IMG/VR virus record: IMGVR_UViG_3300035682_000049
Location: 1-53,242 of that record
Length of the DNA stretch: 53,242 bases
Direction: 5' to 3' (one strand)
Origin: a virus
Position 1 is the stretch's first letter. Every line of letters starts with the position of its first letter. The position numbers were made by a program, and so were the translations under genes. The notes beneath the pieces are model-generated. The model had not been told where the DNA came from. It was given only the letters and a program-made list of their open reading frames with translations, and did no database searches. Of the stretch, positions 45,189 through 52,770 are shown piece after piece.

Positions 45189-45196
45189 AGCACCTC

Positions 45197-45346
45197 CTAA
45201 AACTTGTAATAGGCACAAGCAATTAACATGGACACTAGAAAAACCAAGGTGGGAACAAGCGTCTCCCACCTTGGCTCTTTGGTGAAGTGATATTTTGTCC
45301 GTCTTATTACGGAGAACAAGGATTTTTTAACTGTCACAGTTTCCAC
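45197..45346 (-). CDS. Small membrane protein, GTG start
   Basis: A 49-residue protein from the GTG 45344-45346 to TAG at 45197-45199. GGAGG lies 5 bp upstream and overlaps the end of the preceding gene (TAGTG). The second half is a transmembrane segment (LVPTLVFLVSMLIACAYY). The DNA for residues 25-36 also forms a terminator-like hairpin. I think that it is a real gene, but it is short. Confidence 0.62.
   Translation of the reverse strand: METVTVKKSLFSVIRRTKYHFTKEPRWETLVPTLVFLVSMLIACAYYKF
45239..45274 (-). terminator. Terminator-like hairpin inside a small gene
   Basis: Stem CCAAGGTGGGA with TCCCACCTTGG, followed on the minus strand by TTTTTC. It is a textbook terminator sequence but lies inside 45197-45346. 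It may end transcription part-way, or be an accident of the coding sequence. Confidence 0.55.
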
Positions 45347-45651
45347 TAATACCTCCGAGCAAGTACAATGGGGGTTTTTACCGACTCTTCGAGGAGAGCT
45401 TTTATACTCTCCTCACTGAATCCCTTATATGAGGAGTAGGTGATGCGACACCTTATCTCCCTTTCGTCTTCAAAGAACTGGCAATAGAAGCCACCGCCAT
45501 TCGGTTCCTCTGGGCCCCCTATAAATAGGGCTGCACCGCTGTTCGCCCATTTCTCCTCTTCGGAGTCATGCCAACGGGCGGCAGGGTCCATTTTGGAAAG
45601 GCGGTCTATACATGACAGCCCTTCTGACTCATTGCATTCAAACTTGGCCAT
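45346..45651 (-). CDS. Unknown protein
   Basis: A 101-residue protein; beta-rich with GGPEEPNGGGFYCQFF and charged helices. No family is recognised. SD GGAG. Its promoter (45719-45727) and leader terminator (45671-45712) lie just upstream. Confidence 0.77.
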   Translation of the reverse strand: MAKFECNESEGLSCIDRLSKMDPAARWHDSEEEKWANSGAALFIGGPEEPNGGGFYCQFFEDEREIRCRITYSSYKGFSEESIKALLEESVKTPIVLARRY

Positions 45652-45670
45652 AACTTGTTCTCCGATAGTT

Positions 45671-45712
45671 AAAAAAGAAAACCCTCACTTACCATTAGCT
45701 GGTAAGCGAGGG
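45671..45712 (-). terminator. Leader terminator, CCCTCGC family, copy 3
   Basis: Stem CCCTCGCTTACC with GGTAAGTGAGGG, loop of seven, then TTTTCTTTTTT on the minus strand. It would sit at the very 5' end of the mRNA starting from the promoter at 45719-45727. Confidence 0.82.
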
Positions 45713-45718
45713 CGGGGA

Positions 45719-45727
45719 ATTATAACA
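45719..45727 (-). promoter_or_regulatory. Extended -10 promoter
   Basis: TG-T-TATAAT on the minus strand, a complete extended -10. No clear -35 lies upstream. Transcription would begin at the base of the terminator hairpin, before 45346-45651. Confidence 0.5.
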
Positions 45728-45761
45728 ATGAGCCCTTTAACGTCGGCTCAGGACGGTTTTA

Positions 45762-46388
45762 TTAATCGACTATGGCGGGGGCCCGCACAGTACCAGAAGT
45801 TGGTCGCTGGGCGGGCATCCCAGCTGCCAGCTCAGCAGCTTCCGTCTCATCCGTCAGTTCTTTACGGATCTTCGAACAGAATGCTGGGTTCTTAATGAAC
45901 CCCAAAAACCACTCCACTTCGGCCTCATCGGCCTTGTTAAAGAGAGCAACCGTGATTGCTCGGATATGCCTAAGGTGTACAAGATCTTCCATTAGCTCGA
46001 TATCGTCAAGTTCCCATATCAACTCAAGCCCTGCTGGGTGATTGAAGCAAATTGCCTCCAATCTCAGCACCACCGAGGTGCTGCCAGTAAGCCCCACACC
46101 GGGCCTATTCACTGACATACTGATCCGGCCAGACTCGCCCTGGTAGCAGAACCAGCTTAACCGACCACTGCCGGTTGTGTGGGCGATGTCTGCGGAGATC
46201 CCACCAGGCAGCGACAAATTTTCTTTCTGTCTTTCTGCCATTAACCGCTCCACTCCGTCATTCGCAGCCATCGATGCCATAGCCCACCCAACATCTTGAA
46301 GTTGCTGTAACGAAGTGTGATTTGTCCACTCATGCCCATGATTGCGAGCTAAAACGAAAAGAGCCATACCGTTTGTGTTGCTTATCAT
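45762..46388 (-). CDS. Unknown protein
   Basis: A 208-residue protein from the ATG 46386-46388 (GGGAG 7 bp upstream; an upstream ATG at 46409 is possible). The middle is beta-rich (RLSWFCYQGESGRISMSVNR, LEAICFNHPAGLELIWELDD) and the end Ala/Glu/Pro rich. No family is recognised. It is under promoter-like copy B, with a leader hairpin. Confidence 0.75.
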   Translation of the reverse strand: MISNTNGMALFVLARNHGHEWTNHTSLQQLQDVGWAMASMAANDGVERLMAERQKENLSLPGGISADIAHTTGSGRLSWFCYQGESGRISMSVNRPGVGLTGSTSVVLRLEAICFNHPAGLELIWELDDIELMEDLVHLRHIRAITVALFNKADEAEVEWFLGFIKNPAFCSKIRKELTDETEAAELAAGMPAQRPTSGTVRAPAIVD

Positions 46389-46432
46389 AACTTGTCTCCC
46401 TACATACATACCTAGAAACAGAACTCCTAACT

Positions 46433-46450
46433 CTTGCTAGCACTAGCAAG
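46433..46450 (-). other. Leader hairpin of the 45762-46388 mRNA
   Basis: Perfect palindrome CTTGCTAG-CA-CTAGCAAG, about 30 bp downstream of promoter-like copy B and without a T tract. It would lie in the 5' UTR. Confidence 0.5.
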
Positions 46451-46476
46451 TAGATAAAAGAGTTCAAGAGCTAATC

Positions 46477-46519
46477 GCTCTCATATAATAATGACACGAA
46501 TTTGCCTATTATTTAGGCT
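46477..46519 (-). promoter_or_regulatory. Repeated promoter-like element, copy B
   Basis: Minus strand: TAAATAATAGGCAAATTCGT then GTCATTATTATATGAGAGC. Compared with copy A it has single-base shifts only. It lies just after the stop of 46518-46823 and upstream of 45762-46388. Confidence 0.5.
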
Positions 46520-46823
46520 AGAAAGTGTACTCGGTAACCTTACCGCCGGCGGAGATTAGAACACGGACTTTTTCTGCATTTACCATTTGTTTAAGCTTCA
46601 GTTTCTTCTCAACACTCATGGAAACAATTGATTGCTTAATGCCATTGAGTGCTTGGATTCGTCTTCCCGCTTTCTGATTGCAGCGACCACATCCAGAAGG
46701 TTTGGCGTTTATAACACCATCGGCCCCAGCCATGAATGGAAACTCTTGTACAAAGGTTGGATTACCAATCATACCTAGTAGCACAGATTCTTCTAGGATT
46801 AACATTTTGTTTAGTTCAGCCAT
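46518..46823 (-). CDS. Unknown protein
   Basis: A 101-residue protein with FMAGADGVINAKPSGCGRCN and a Lys-rich C-terminal half (SVEKKLKLKQMVNAEKVRVL). The CGRC pair could bind a metal. It lies among probable structural genes. SD AAGGA. Confidence 0.76.
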   Translation of the reverse strand: MAELNKMLILEESVLLGMIGNPTFVQEFPFMAGADGVINAKPSGCGRCNQKAGRRIQALNGIKQSIVSMSVEKKLKLKQMVNAEKVRVLISAGGKVTEYTF

Positions 46824-46852
46824 GGTTTGTTTTCCTTGTAGTTAATAGCTTC

Positions 46853-47275
46853 TTATGGGGTAGGTGGTGCAGAAGGAAACCACACAGTTTGAATTACTTG
46901 AAGTTGAGACAGCCGCTCTAGCGCGTCAAGCAGTTCTTTAGTCTCCGCTTGAATCTCTGCCCAGATTCCATCTGCTTCTGCTGTAGAGGCCACATCTAGC
47001 TCAATATAGTTTAAACGAAAGTAAGGCCAGCTCAAATCCGGATTTGAAGCCCCTGCAGGTATGTTAGCAAGTTGAGGCGGTCCCGCAACGGCTTCAAATG
47101 TATCTGTGGATAGTGTTGTGTAAGGACTTGGCGGATTGTTTCGGTACACAAAAATATTGGCATCTAGGTCTGGACCTTCTACTGCAACGACATCAACCCG
47201 CAGACGGTAAGTACCGTAATTTGTATTTGAAGTAGTCGTAGTCGCAGATCGTGTAAGACATATACGCCGAGTCAT
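46853..47275 (-). CDS. Unknown protein, probably virion-associated
   Basis: A 140-residue protein. N-terminal 100 residues beta-rich (YRLRVDVVAVEGPDLDANIF, YFRLNYIELDVAS), then a helix (AEIQAETKELLDALERLSQL). No motif is recognised. Such layouts occur in head or tail proteins. SD AGGAAG. Confidence 0.72.
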   Translation of the reverse strand: MTRRICLTRSATTTTSNTNYGTYRLRVDVVAVEGPDLDANIFVYRNNPPSPYTTLSTDTFEAVAGPPQLANIPAGASNPDLSWPYFRLNYIELDVASTAEADGIWAEIQAETKELLDALERLSQLQVIQTVWFPSAPPTP

Positions 47276-47279
47276 GTAA

Positions 47280-47603
47280 TTACTTCCTAAAAATAAACAC
47301 TTGATCTTTTTGCCCTAGCATAAGCGGTAGGGCTATATCTTCTGCACAATGCGGACGCTTCTGTTGAATGTAGTCTACTAGCTGTCCTACCTTAGCGGGC
47401 TGCTCTTTTGCCCACTCGTGCAGTAGTTGCAGCCATTGAGTATACAACGAACTGTGTTTTACTTTTAGACTACTTTGTGCAATATTTGCTTGCACAGCTA
47501 CTTGCTCTGCTTCTTCTCGGTAGTTTTCAAGGCAGGGTACGCATTCCCAGAATAGAGGATCTTGCCACAATTCGTGCATTATGGTGTGGTCTAAAACCAG
47601 CAT
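47280..47603 (-). CDS. Unknown protein
   Basis: A 107-residue protein from the ATG 47601-47603, which overlaps the stop of the glycosyltransferase gene. GAAGG lies upstream; a TTG one codon earlier is possible. Helical, Trp/Gln rich. No family is recognised. Confidence 0.75.
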   Translation of the reverse strand: MLVLDHTIMHELWQDPLFWECVPCLENYREEAEQVAVQANIAQSSLKVKHSSLYTQWLQLLHEWAKEQPAKVGQLVDYIQQKRPHCAEDIALPLMLGQKDQVFIFRK

Positions 47604-48706
47604 CAAATCTTACCTTCAAAATAGATTAGGTTTTGTTTCACTCTATCTAAATGTTTCTCTGGTATCTTTTTCAATAGCTCTTTAGTAACTTTTAAACCGT
47701 CTGCGTAATGCCCTGACCAATAAGCACTTACACTAACTTCATCTTCTATGCCATAATCCCAGATCCAAGCTTCTACAAACAACCCATCTTTTTGTACCGG
47801 AAGGCTTTGCCCCCATTTGCTTAAGAGATAAGCTTGATGGTATTTTGAGCTTGTGCGACAAAACTTTGCTGCTCCGTGTATAGCTTCAATCCTATGGGGG
47901 ATGACTTCATGTGCTTGCATGTAGCTTTGGATGATATCTTCATCTTTATACTTTAGCTTTTCTTTAAGCCTAGCTGCGTTTAAAAGAGCCATATATACTT
48001 CTTCAGACCAAAAACCTTGTGTAGATCTTTGAAGATAGAATTTTAATGCTTTGGCATCTTGATTCAGATCTCGGAATGACTGCGCAAGGTAAAATGTGTA
48101 CCTTGCTATTAGAAATGGATCTGTTTCCGTCAAAAGAGCATTCTCAAAAATGGCCACATCATTCTCAAACTTATTAACTTGGCTTCTTGCTCCGTCATGT
48201 GGCGTGGTGTTGCGAACACCAAGTAACACAGCTCTAGTTTCTATTGGGTCTTCGCAGTCTAAGTATTCGTGCAGCACTCCTTTGTACACATAGGGCTTTT
48301 TATTCTTCGTAATGGATAGTCGATCAAACACGATGTTGTCGTGATGACATTTAATCATGTAAAGATCTTTGTCCATACTTTGTTTAAACTTGTTCGCATC
48401 AAAATCATTGTCATACACTAAGGTTTCATCTGCATCAATCATCAGCACATAATCAATGTCAGTTTGTTTTCGGATGTGAGCAAGAGCAGACGTTCGGTTA
48501 TGAGCAAAATCTTTCCAAGGTTCTGTTATTACCTTACCCAACATATTATTTTTATTAAGCCAAGCTAGAATTACTTCAATCGTATTGTCTGTTGATCCGG
48601 TGTCTACGATGCAGACATACTCTATTAAGGGTTTAACGCTATCAAGACATCTTGTTATTATTTTGCTTTCGTTTTTAACAATCATGCACAAGCCAATTTT
48701 ATTCAT
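47603..48706 (-). CDS. Glycosyltransferase family 2 with TPR-like tail
   Basis: A 367-residue protein. MNKIGLCMIVKNESKIITRCL, the nucleotide-binding CIVDTGSTDNT (about 33-43), and YVLMIDADET (about 87-96) with DxD give a GT-A fold. The C-terminal half (RYTFYLAQSFRDLNQDAKAL, AAKFCRTSSKYHQAYLLSKW) is a helical repeat region typical of the TPR-type tail in this enzyme class. Phage copies probably modify virion proteins, DNA bases or host surface sugars. The SD is poor. Follows the bifunctional transferase gene. Confidence 0.85.
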   Translation of the reverse strand: MNKIGLCMIVKNESKIITRCLDSVKPLIEYVCIVDTGSTDNTIEVILAWLNKNNMLGKVITEPWKDFAHNRTSALAHIRKQTDIDYVLMIDADETLVYDNDFDANKFKQSMDKDLYMIKCHHDNIVFDRLSITKNKKPYVYKGVLHEYLDCEDPIETRAVLLGVRNTTPHDGARSQVNKFENDVAIFENALLTETDPFLIARYTFYLAQSFRDLNQDAKALKFYLQRSTQGFWSEEVYMALLNAARLKEKLKYKDEDIIQSYMQAHEVIPHRIEAIHGAAKFCRTSSKYHQAYLLSKWGQSLPVQKDGLFVEAWIWDYGIEDEVSVSAYWSGHYADGLKVTKELLKKIPEKHLDRVKQNLIYFEGKI

Positions 48707-48710
48707 TTTA

Positions 48711-50672
48711 TTACTCGTTTGCCCATGGGAATTTCTCAGAATAACCTCGTCGCCCGCCGTTAGCCATACTTGGGCAGGCCACTAGCGATTTGCCCATATT
48801 CCATTGCTTGATGTCAAAGCCAGCTTGGTGCAATGCTTCGCCACATGTAATGTCTCCGCCATTGTGCCCAAGCCTTACATCTGGGATATTCGCTTTGCGA
48901 ATAGCTTCCGTAGCTATAGCCCAACACCACCCTACTGCAAAGTCTATCACACTTCCATTTGTTTGTTCTTTTTGACTGCCACGCATTCGAAAATTACGCC
49001 CACGATACCAGTCTGCAGTCTTAAACCAAGCGGTAGGGTCGTTGCCATTTTTAGCATACATTGTTAAATCATGGTACATTAAAGAACCAAACATACGATA
49101 ATTTTTAGGATGATTATCTATGATGGTCTGGCATAAATCATTGATCCAGTTTGGATTAACTACCCAAGTATCATCGTCAAACCATACTACATAGTTCGTG
49201 GTAATAGGTCTTTGCTCATCCCAGAACATATCTCGCATGACAGGATACTTATAACGGTTAAGACTGTTTGCGTAGATCTTTGTAACCGGTAATGTTTTCA
49301 CATAAGCAAAAGTATCGGGATGCACTTCATTAAGCCCAATACGCAAGTCTAATCGTTCGGGTGGGATAGTAGCTAGAATGCTGGATAGACAAGTCTTGGC
49401 GAGTTGCGGGTGAGGTCCATAACAAAGAACGCAGATAGTAATCTTACCTCCGATTATTGGGTTATCCATGAGAGGTAACTGCCGCTGTATCTGCCCTACC
49501 CCTACACTTGTGAGTTCTTGTGGATGAACCTTTTGAAAAGGTTTCTGTTCTTTGATAGCGGTGGAGGGCTCTCGCACAATCTTTATAGGCATTTCTGTTG
49601 TTATAGGGTTACCCTCTTGCACTCGTACTATGCTTACAGTTGGAGCAGGGTTGTCTACAATTTTAATAGGGGGTAACACCGACTTATCGTAATAGTCCAT
49701 AACTGCCTCTACTACATGATCGGATGAAATTAAGTCTTGGCATTTCGGTACTGGATGAGGAGCGGTGCGAAGCGGCTGCCGACAGAGCGTGTGTGCTTTG
49801 CGTGTTAGATCTTGTGGGTCTAAAGCTACTGTTCTGTTCTTCCAGCACCCTTGAGTTGCACAGCATTCTAGTAATCCAATAGTGTGTAAAAACTTGTGTT
49901 CTACTTTCACAGGTTCAGCAGTTGGCCCAAAAGCTTGAAAACCATTTACATAGGCTTCAAACCAAGGATCTTCTCGCCCGCCTGCGTAAACCACGCAAGG
50001 TCTTTCAAAGGCTGCTGCGATATGCATTGCACCAGTTACCCCGCAAATCACACCATCAGCATAGCGAATGATATTCCATAAATCTCTTACATTCTCAGTT
50101 TTACCAAGCATGTTTGTAGTGTTCTGCAATGGCGGGTGTATATGGTTAGTATGGGTTGCCCCAGCTTGTACGCAGTGAATACCTTTTGCCAACAGCTTAT
50201 CTACCACCTCTTGTGCTCGATGTGCGTGCCAGTGCTTGGCAGTTAGGTCTAGTTTACCTCCGGATAAGATAACCCAATAGCGTCCTTCAATTCTGGAATT
50301 TAACTCTTGTTCAGACATGTGAAGATCTGGGCGAGGTTTCGTCACTGGGACATGGATGCCGGTTTTGCGTTCGAAGTCGTAGTGATACCAAGCTAGGATA
50401 TGTTTCATCTCACGCCGGTCATTATACTTAGCATAAGAGTTCCAGCGAATAGCATCGCCCCAGCTTACCTCTACATGCGTTGCTTTACTTGAGGCCGCTG
50501 CGTCAGCCCTTACGACATGGGGGTTATTCCACCAGACATTACTCCAGTTGGTGTTTACTACGATTTGATACTGATTGGGGTAGGCTAGTTGAATATCACG
50601 AACAAGAGCGGTTAGCAACACAGTGTCACCTAGTGCCCATTTGTGCTTGATGACAAGCTGAGTCTTACTCAC
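48711..50672 (-). CDS. Fusion: GT9 heptosyltransferase-like plus GT2 glycosyltransferase
   Basis: A 653-residue, two-domain enzyme with a GTG start (50670-50672, AAAGG upstream). Residues 1-300 look like an ADP-heptose:LPS transferase (GDTVLLTALVRDIQLAYPNQ, then DGVICGVTGAMHIAAAF and VVYAGGREDPW). After a linker, a second domain from about 405 is a GT2-type transferase (ITICVLCYGPHPQLAKTCLS, NYVVWFDDDTWVVNPNWIND). The fusion suggests that a sugar is built in two steps on one carrier. With its neighbour it forms a glycosylation island, perhaps for virion or receptor modification. Confidence 0.83.
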   Translation of the reverse strand: MSKTQLVIKHKWALGDTVLLTALVRDIQLAYPNQYQIVVNTNWSNVWWNNPHVVRADAAASSKATHVEVSWGDAIRWNSYAKYNDRREMKHILAWYHYDFERKTGIHVPVTKPRPDLHMSEQELNSRIEGRYWVILSGGKLDLTAKHWHAHRAQEVVDKLLAKGIHCVQAGATHTNHIHPPLQNTTNMLGKTENVRDLWNIIRYADGVICGVTGAMHIAAAFERPCVVYAGGREDPWFEAYVNGFQAFGPTAEPVKVEHKFLHTIGLLECCATQGCWKNRTVALDPQDLTRKAHTLCRQPLRTAPHPVPKCQDLISSDHVVEAVMDYYDKSVLPPIKIVDNPAPTVSIVRVQEGNPITTEMPIKIVREPSTAIKEQKPFQKVHPQELTSVGVGQIQRQLPLMDNPIIGGKITICVLCYGPHPQLAKTCLSSILATIPPERLDLRIGLNEVHPDTFAYVKTLPVTKIYANSLNRYKYPVMRDMFWDEQRPITTNYVVWFDDDTWVVNPNWINDLCQTIIDNHPKNYRMFGSLMYHDLTMYAKNGNDPTAWFKTADWYRGRNFRMRGSQKEQTNGSVIDFAVGWCWAIATEAIRKANIPDVRLGHNGGDITCGEALHQAGFDIKQWNMGKSLVACPSMANGGRRGYSEKFPWANE

Positions 50673-51006
50673 TTACGACCTTTGCTTGTGCTAGAGATGG
50701 ATGGAGTAAACAATGATTTCGCAGATGTGTGCTTAAAATTACGCTTGCTGCGTCTGTGTTCCACTTTTCAAAGAATTCTTTACCGCCCTCTTCTGGGGGG
50801 AAAGGAATTTCAATAGTATGAAATGCTTTGCGGTCAGACAGAAATGCTTGTTCACTCTTCCAGCACTTAAACACAGCAACCATAGCTTCAAGTTCAAAGT
50901 TCATATGAACTTCAACGAGTACGCAGTAAGCTTGTTTGATAGGTTCTAAATCGTGGGGATCTTCTACACTGAGCTGAACTGCCACTCGAGTTTTAAAAGG
51001 TATCAT
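50665..51006 (-). CDS. Unknown protein
   Basis: A 113-residue protein (RVAVQLSVEDPHDLEPIKQA, SDRKAFHTIEIPFPPEEGGK). Overlaps the GT fusion by 8 bp. Weak SD. Its place next to tail genes suggests a virion or assembly role, but there is no motif. Confidence 0.73.
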   Translation of the reverse strand: MIPFKTRVAVQLSVEDPHDLEPIKQAYCVLVEVHMNFELEAMVAVFKCWKSEQAFLSDRKAFHTIEIPFPPEEGGKEFFEKWNTDAASVILSTHLRNHCLLHPSLAQAKVVSE

Positions 51007-51018
51007 ACTTGTTCTTTC

Positions 51019-51573
51019 TTAAATTGTAGGTATCTCTTCAATCATAGTAGCATTTTCTACCGCCTTTCGTCTAGCAGCAAAAGCATTAGCCATATCAGAT
51101 CTAGCCTTACCATAGTACATAAGCAATACAGTCATATCTTGTATGGTTTCAAATTCAACTGGGTTTCCTTCTAAACTAATTAATCCTGGCAAAGGTAAGC
51201 CCATAGCTGAAGCCTCTCTAGCCAAAGAGAACACTCCTACGATAAGGGCAACATCAGAAGGGGTGATACCAAGGTGGTAGCCGTTACCCGAGTCCCATCC
51301 GGTTTTCTCTAGTGCAATCCATTCATTGTTTATGGATTGTAGTTTTCTAGCTTTAGCTTGAGATAGCTCGTCTGGTTCTGCACTCGGTATGAAATTTGAA
51401 ACTTGATTAATTAAAGTTGTCAAATAAGCCCCAAGGTCTGAGCTTAAAGGAACTGGCATAGTAGAGTTCTTAACAACATTAGACTCATCTTTTTGATCTA
51501 ATGTTAAATTATAGATATCCTCGTATTGGTCTGCTACTAACCTCTGTGTTTTAAATATTCCTAAATGAAGCAT
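51019..51573 (-). CDS. Unknown protein, tail-region, DUF4376-like pattern
   Basis: A 184-residue protein. The C-terminal part ITPSDVALIVGVFSLAREAS, AMGLPLPGLISLEG, FETIQDMTVLLMYYGKARS resembles the ending of phage tail-region proteins that I loosely link to DUF4376. SD AGGAGG. It directly follows the tail-collar gene. Confidence 0.7.
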   Translation of the reverse strand: MLHLGIFKTQRLVADQYEDIYNLTLDQKDESNVVKNSTMPVPLSSDLGAYLTTLINQVSNFIPSAEPDELSQAKARKLQSINNEWIALEKTGWDSGNGYHLGITPSDVALIVGVFSLAREASAMGLPLPGLISLEGNPVEFETIQDMTVLLMYYGKARSDMANAFAARRKAVENATMIEEIPTI

Positions 51574-51581
51574 ATAACCTC

Positions 51582-52292
51582 CTATGTTTTGATTATAAAG
51601 TTTATGGCAATAGCTGGCTGCATTATACTTGTAGCTGTTAGACTATTGTTAGTATAAGTGTGGCTATGGTTTGCACTTTCGTTACCTGTCGTTACTGTAT
51701 GGGTATGATCTCCTGAGACATAGCCAGTATAAGAAGTAGAATATCCATTTGCACCACTTCCTACGATAATCTGCCCTGCATACCCTCCACCAAGAGCACT
51801 AAATCCGTACTGTGCTCTTCCCATGTTTCCGCTGCCCACACCATCGGAGTAATTCTGATGGTAATGGTTTGCAGAGATTCCACTAGTAGTCCCAGAGTGA
51901 GTATGATTAGCACTTTGAGTTCCAGTTGTAATTGAAGGAATATTGGAAGCAGTCAGAGTAACAGTCTCTGCTCCCGTAGTTGAGGCTAATGTTCTAGCTG
52001 TTAAACCGGAACCAGTACCTACGCCAATTGGACACCTACCGCGCATATCTGGTAAAGTAAATGTATCGTTAGAATTTCCAGCACCATAAGTAGTGCCAAT
52101 GACTTTAAAAAGATCGCTATAAGTCTTTCTGCTTACAGTTCTTCCGTCACAAACTAGCCATCCATTAGGGGCGGTAGAACCAGCAAACATTTCGATAACA
52201 CCAACAGGAATTACAGAAGGCTGAACTGCTTGGAATGCAGAACCCTTTGGAGAGTTAGCCGGAGTCATTCCGTAACTAAATGCTCCTGGCAT
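51582..52292 (-). CDS. Phage tail-collar domain protein
   Basis: A 236-residue protein from the ATG 52290-52292 (GGAG 8 bp upstream; the ATG overlaps the TAA of the previous gene). PVGVIEMFAGSTAPNGWLVC, DGRTVSRKTYSDLFKVIG and TFTLPDMRGRCPIGVG are the tail-collar (MdpB/gp12-like) signature. The C-terminal part repeats SANHTHSGT, SANHYHQN, SGDHTHTV, SANHSHTYT, a His-rich pattern that binds metals in short-tail-fibre trimers. It probably forms a host-binding fibre. Confidence 0.88.
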   Translation of the reverse strand: MPGAFSYGMTPANSPKGSAFQAVQPSVIPVGVIEMFAGSTAPNGWLVCDGRTVSRKTYSDLFKVIGTTYGAGNSNDTFTLPDMRGRCPIGVGTGSGLTARTLASTTGAETVTLTASNIPSITTGTQSANHTHSGTTSGISANHYHQNYSDGVGSGNMGRAQYGFSALGGGYAGQIIVGSGANGYSTSYTGYVSGDHTHTVTTGNESANHSHTYTNNSLTATSIMQPAIAINFIIKT

Positions 52293-52738
52293 TAATATGC
52301 TCCCCCCATCACGCAAACTTGCAAAGCTGTAGTACTAGCTGTAGTAGTAACGCTAACGGAAGCAAAAAGCTTAAATGTAGGGGGTAATACAAGAGGGTTT
52401 ACGAAAGTCAAAGTAGTAGTAAACCCAGCAACAGTAGTGGAAGGAGTTACAGCGGTCACAAGTATTTCTGTAAACAAGAAAGCAGTAGTACCATCCCATA
52501 CCCATATGCCTACGATATTACCAGCAGTGGCTGAAGTAAAAGAAGTAGAGCAAGAGTTGACTTGAATACTATCAATCCTTAACCCATTAGTTGAAGCTGG
52601 TACAACCTCTACAATATTTGCTGCTGCTAGTGATGCTGTTGCAGTAGGAGCTCTAGTAGTACAAGCTGTTTGTGCTGCAAGTGTCTTTGCGACAAAGTAT
52701 GGTGCTTGCGGAAAAATAGGTGTCGATGTAACTGGCAT
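52292..52738 (-). CDS. Unknown virion-type protein
   Basis: A 148-residue protein very rich in Thr, Ala, Val and Ser, all beta in pattern (TASLAAANIVEVVPASTNGL, ILVTAVTPSTTVAGFTTT). It resembles small decoration or fibre-associated proteins. SD AAGGAG. Upstream of the tail-collar gene and downstream of the collagen-like gene. Confidence 0.75.
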   Translation of the reverse strand: MPVTSTPIFPQAPYFVAKTLAAQTACTTRAPTATASLAAANIVEVVPASTNGLRIDSIQVNSCSTSFTSATAGNIVGIWVWDGTTAFLFTEILVTAVTPSTTVAGFTTTLTFVNPLVLPPTFKLFASVSVTTTASTTALQVCVMGGAY

Positions 52739-52770
52739 ATGTGCTCCTTTTTAGTATAGACAATTATAAC

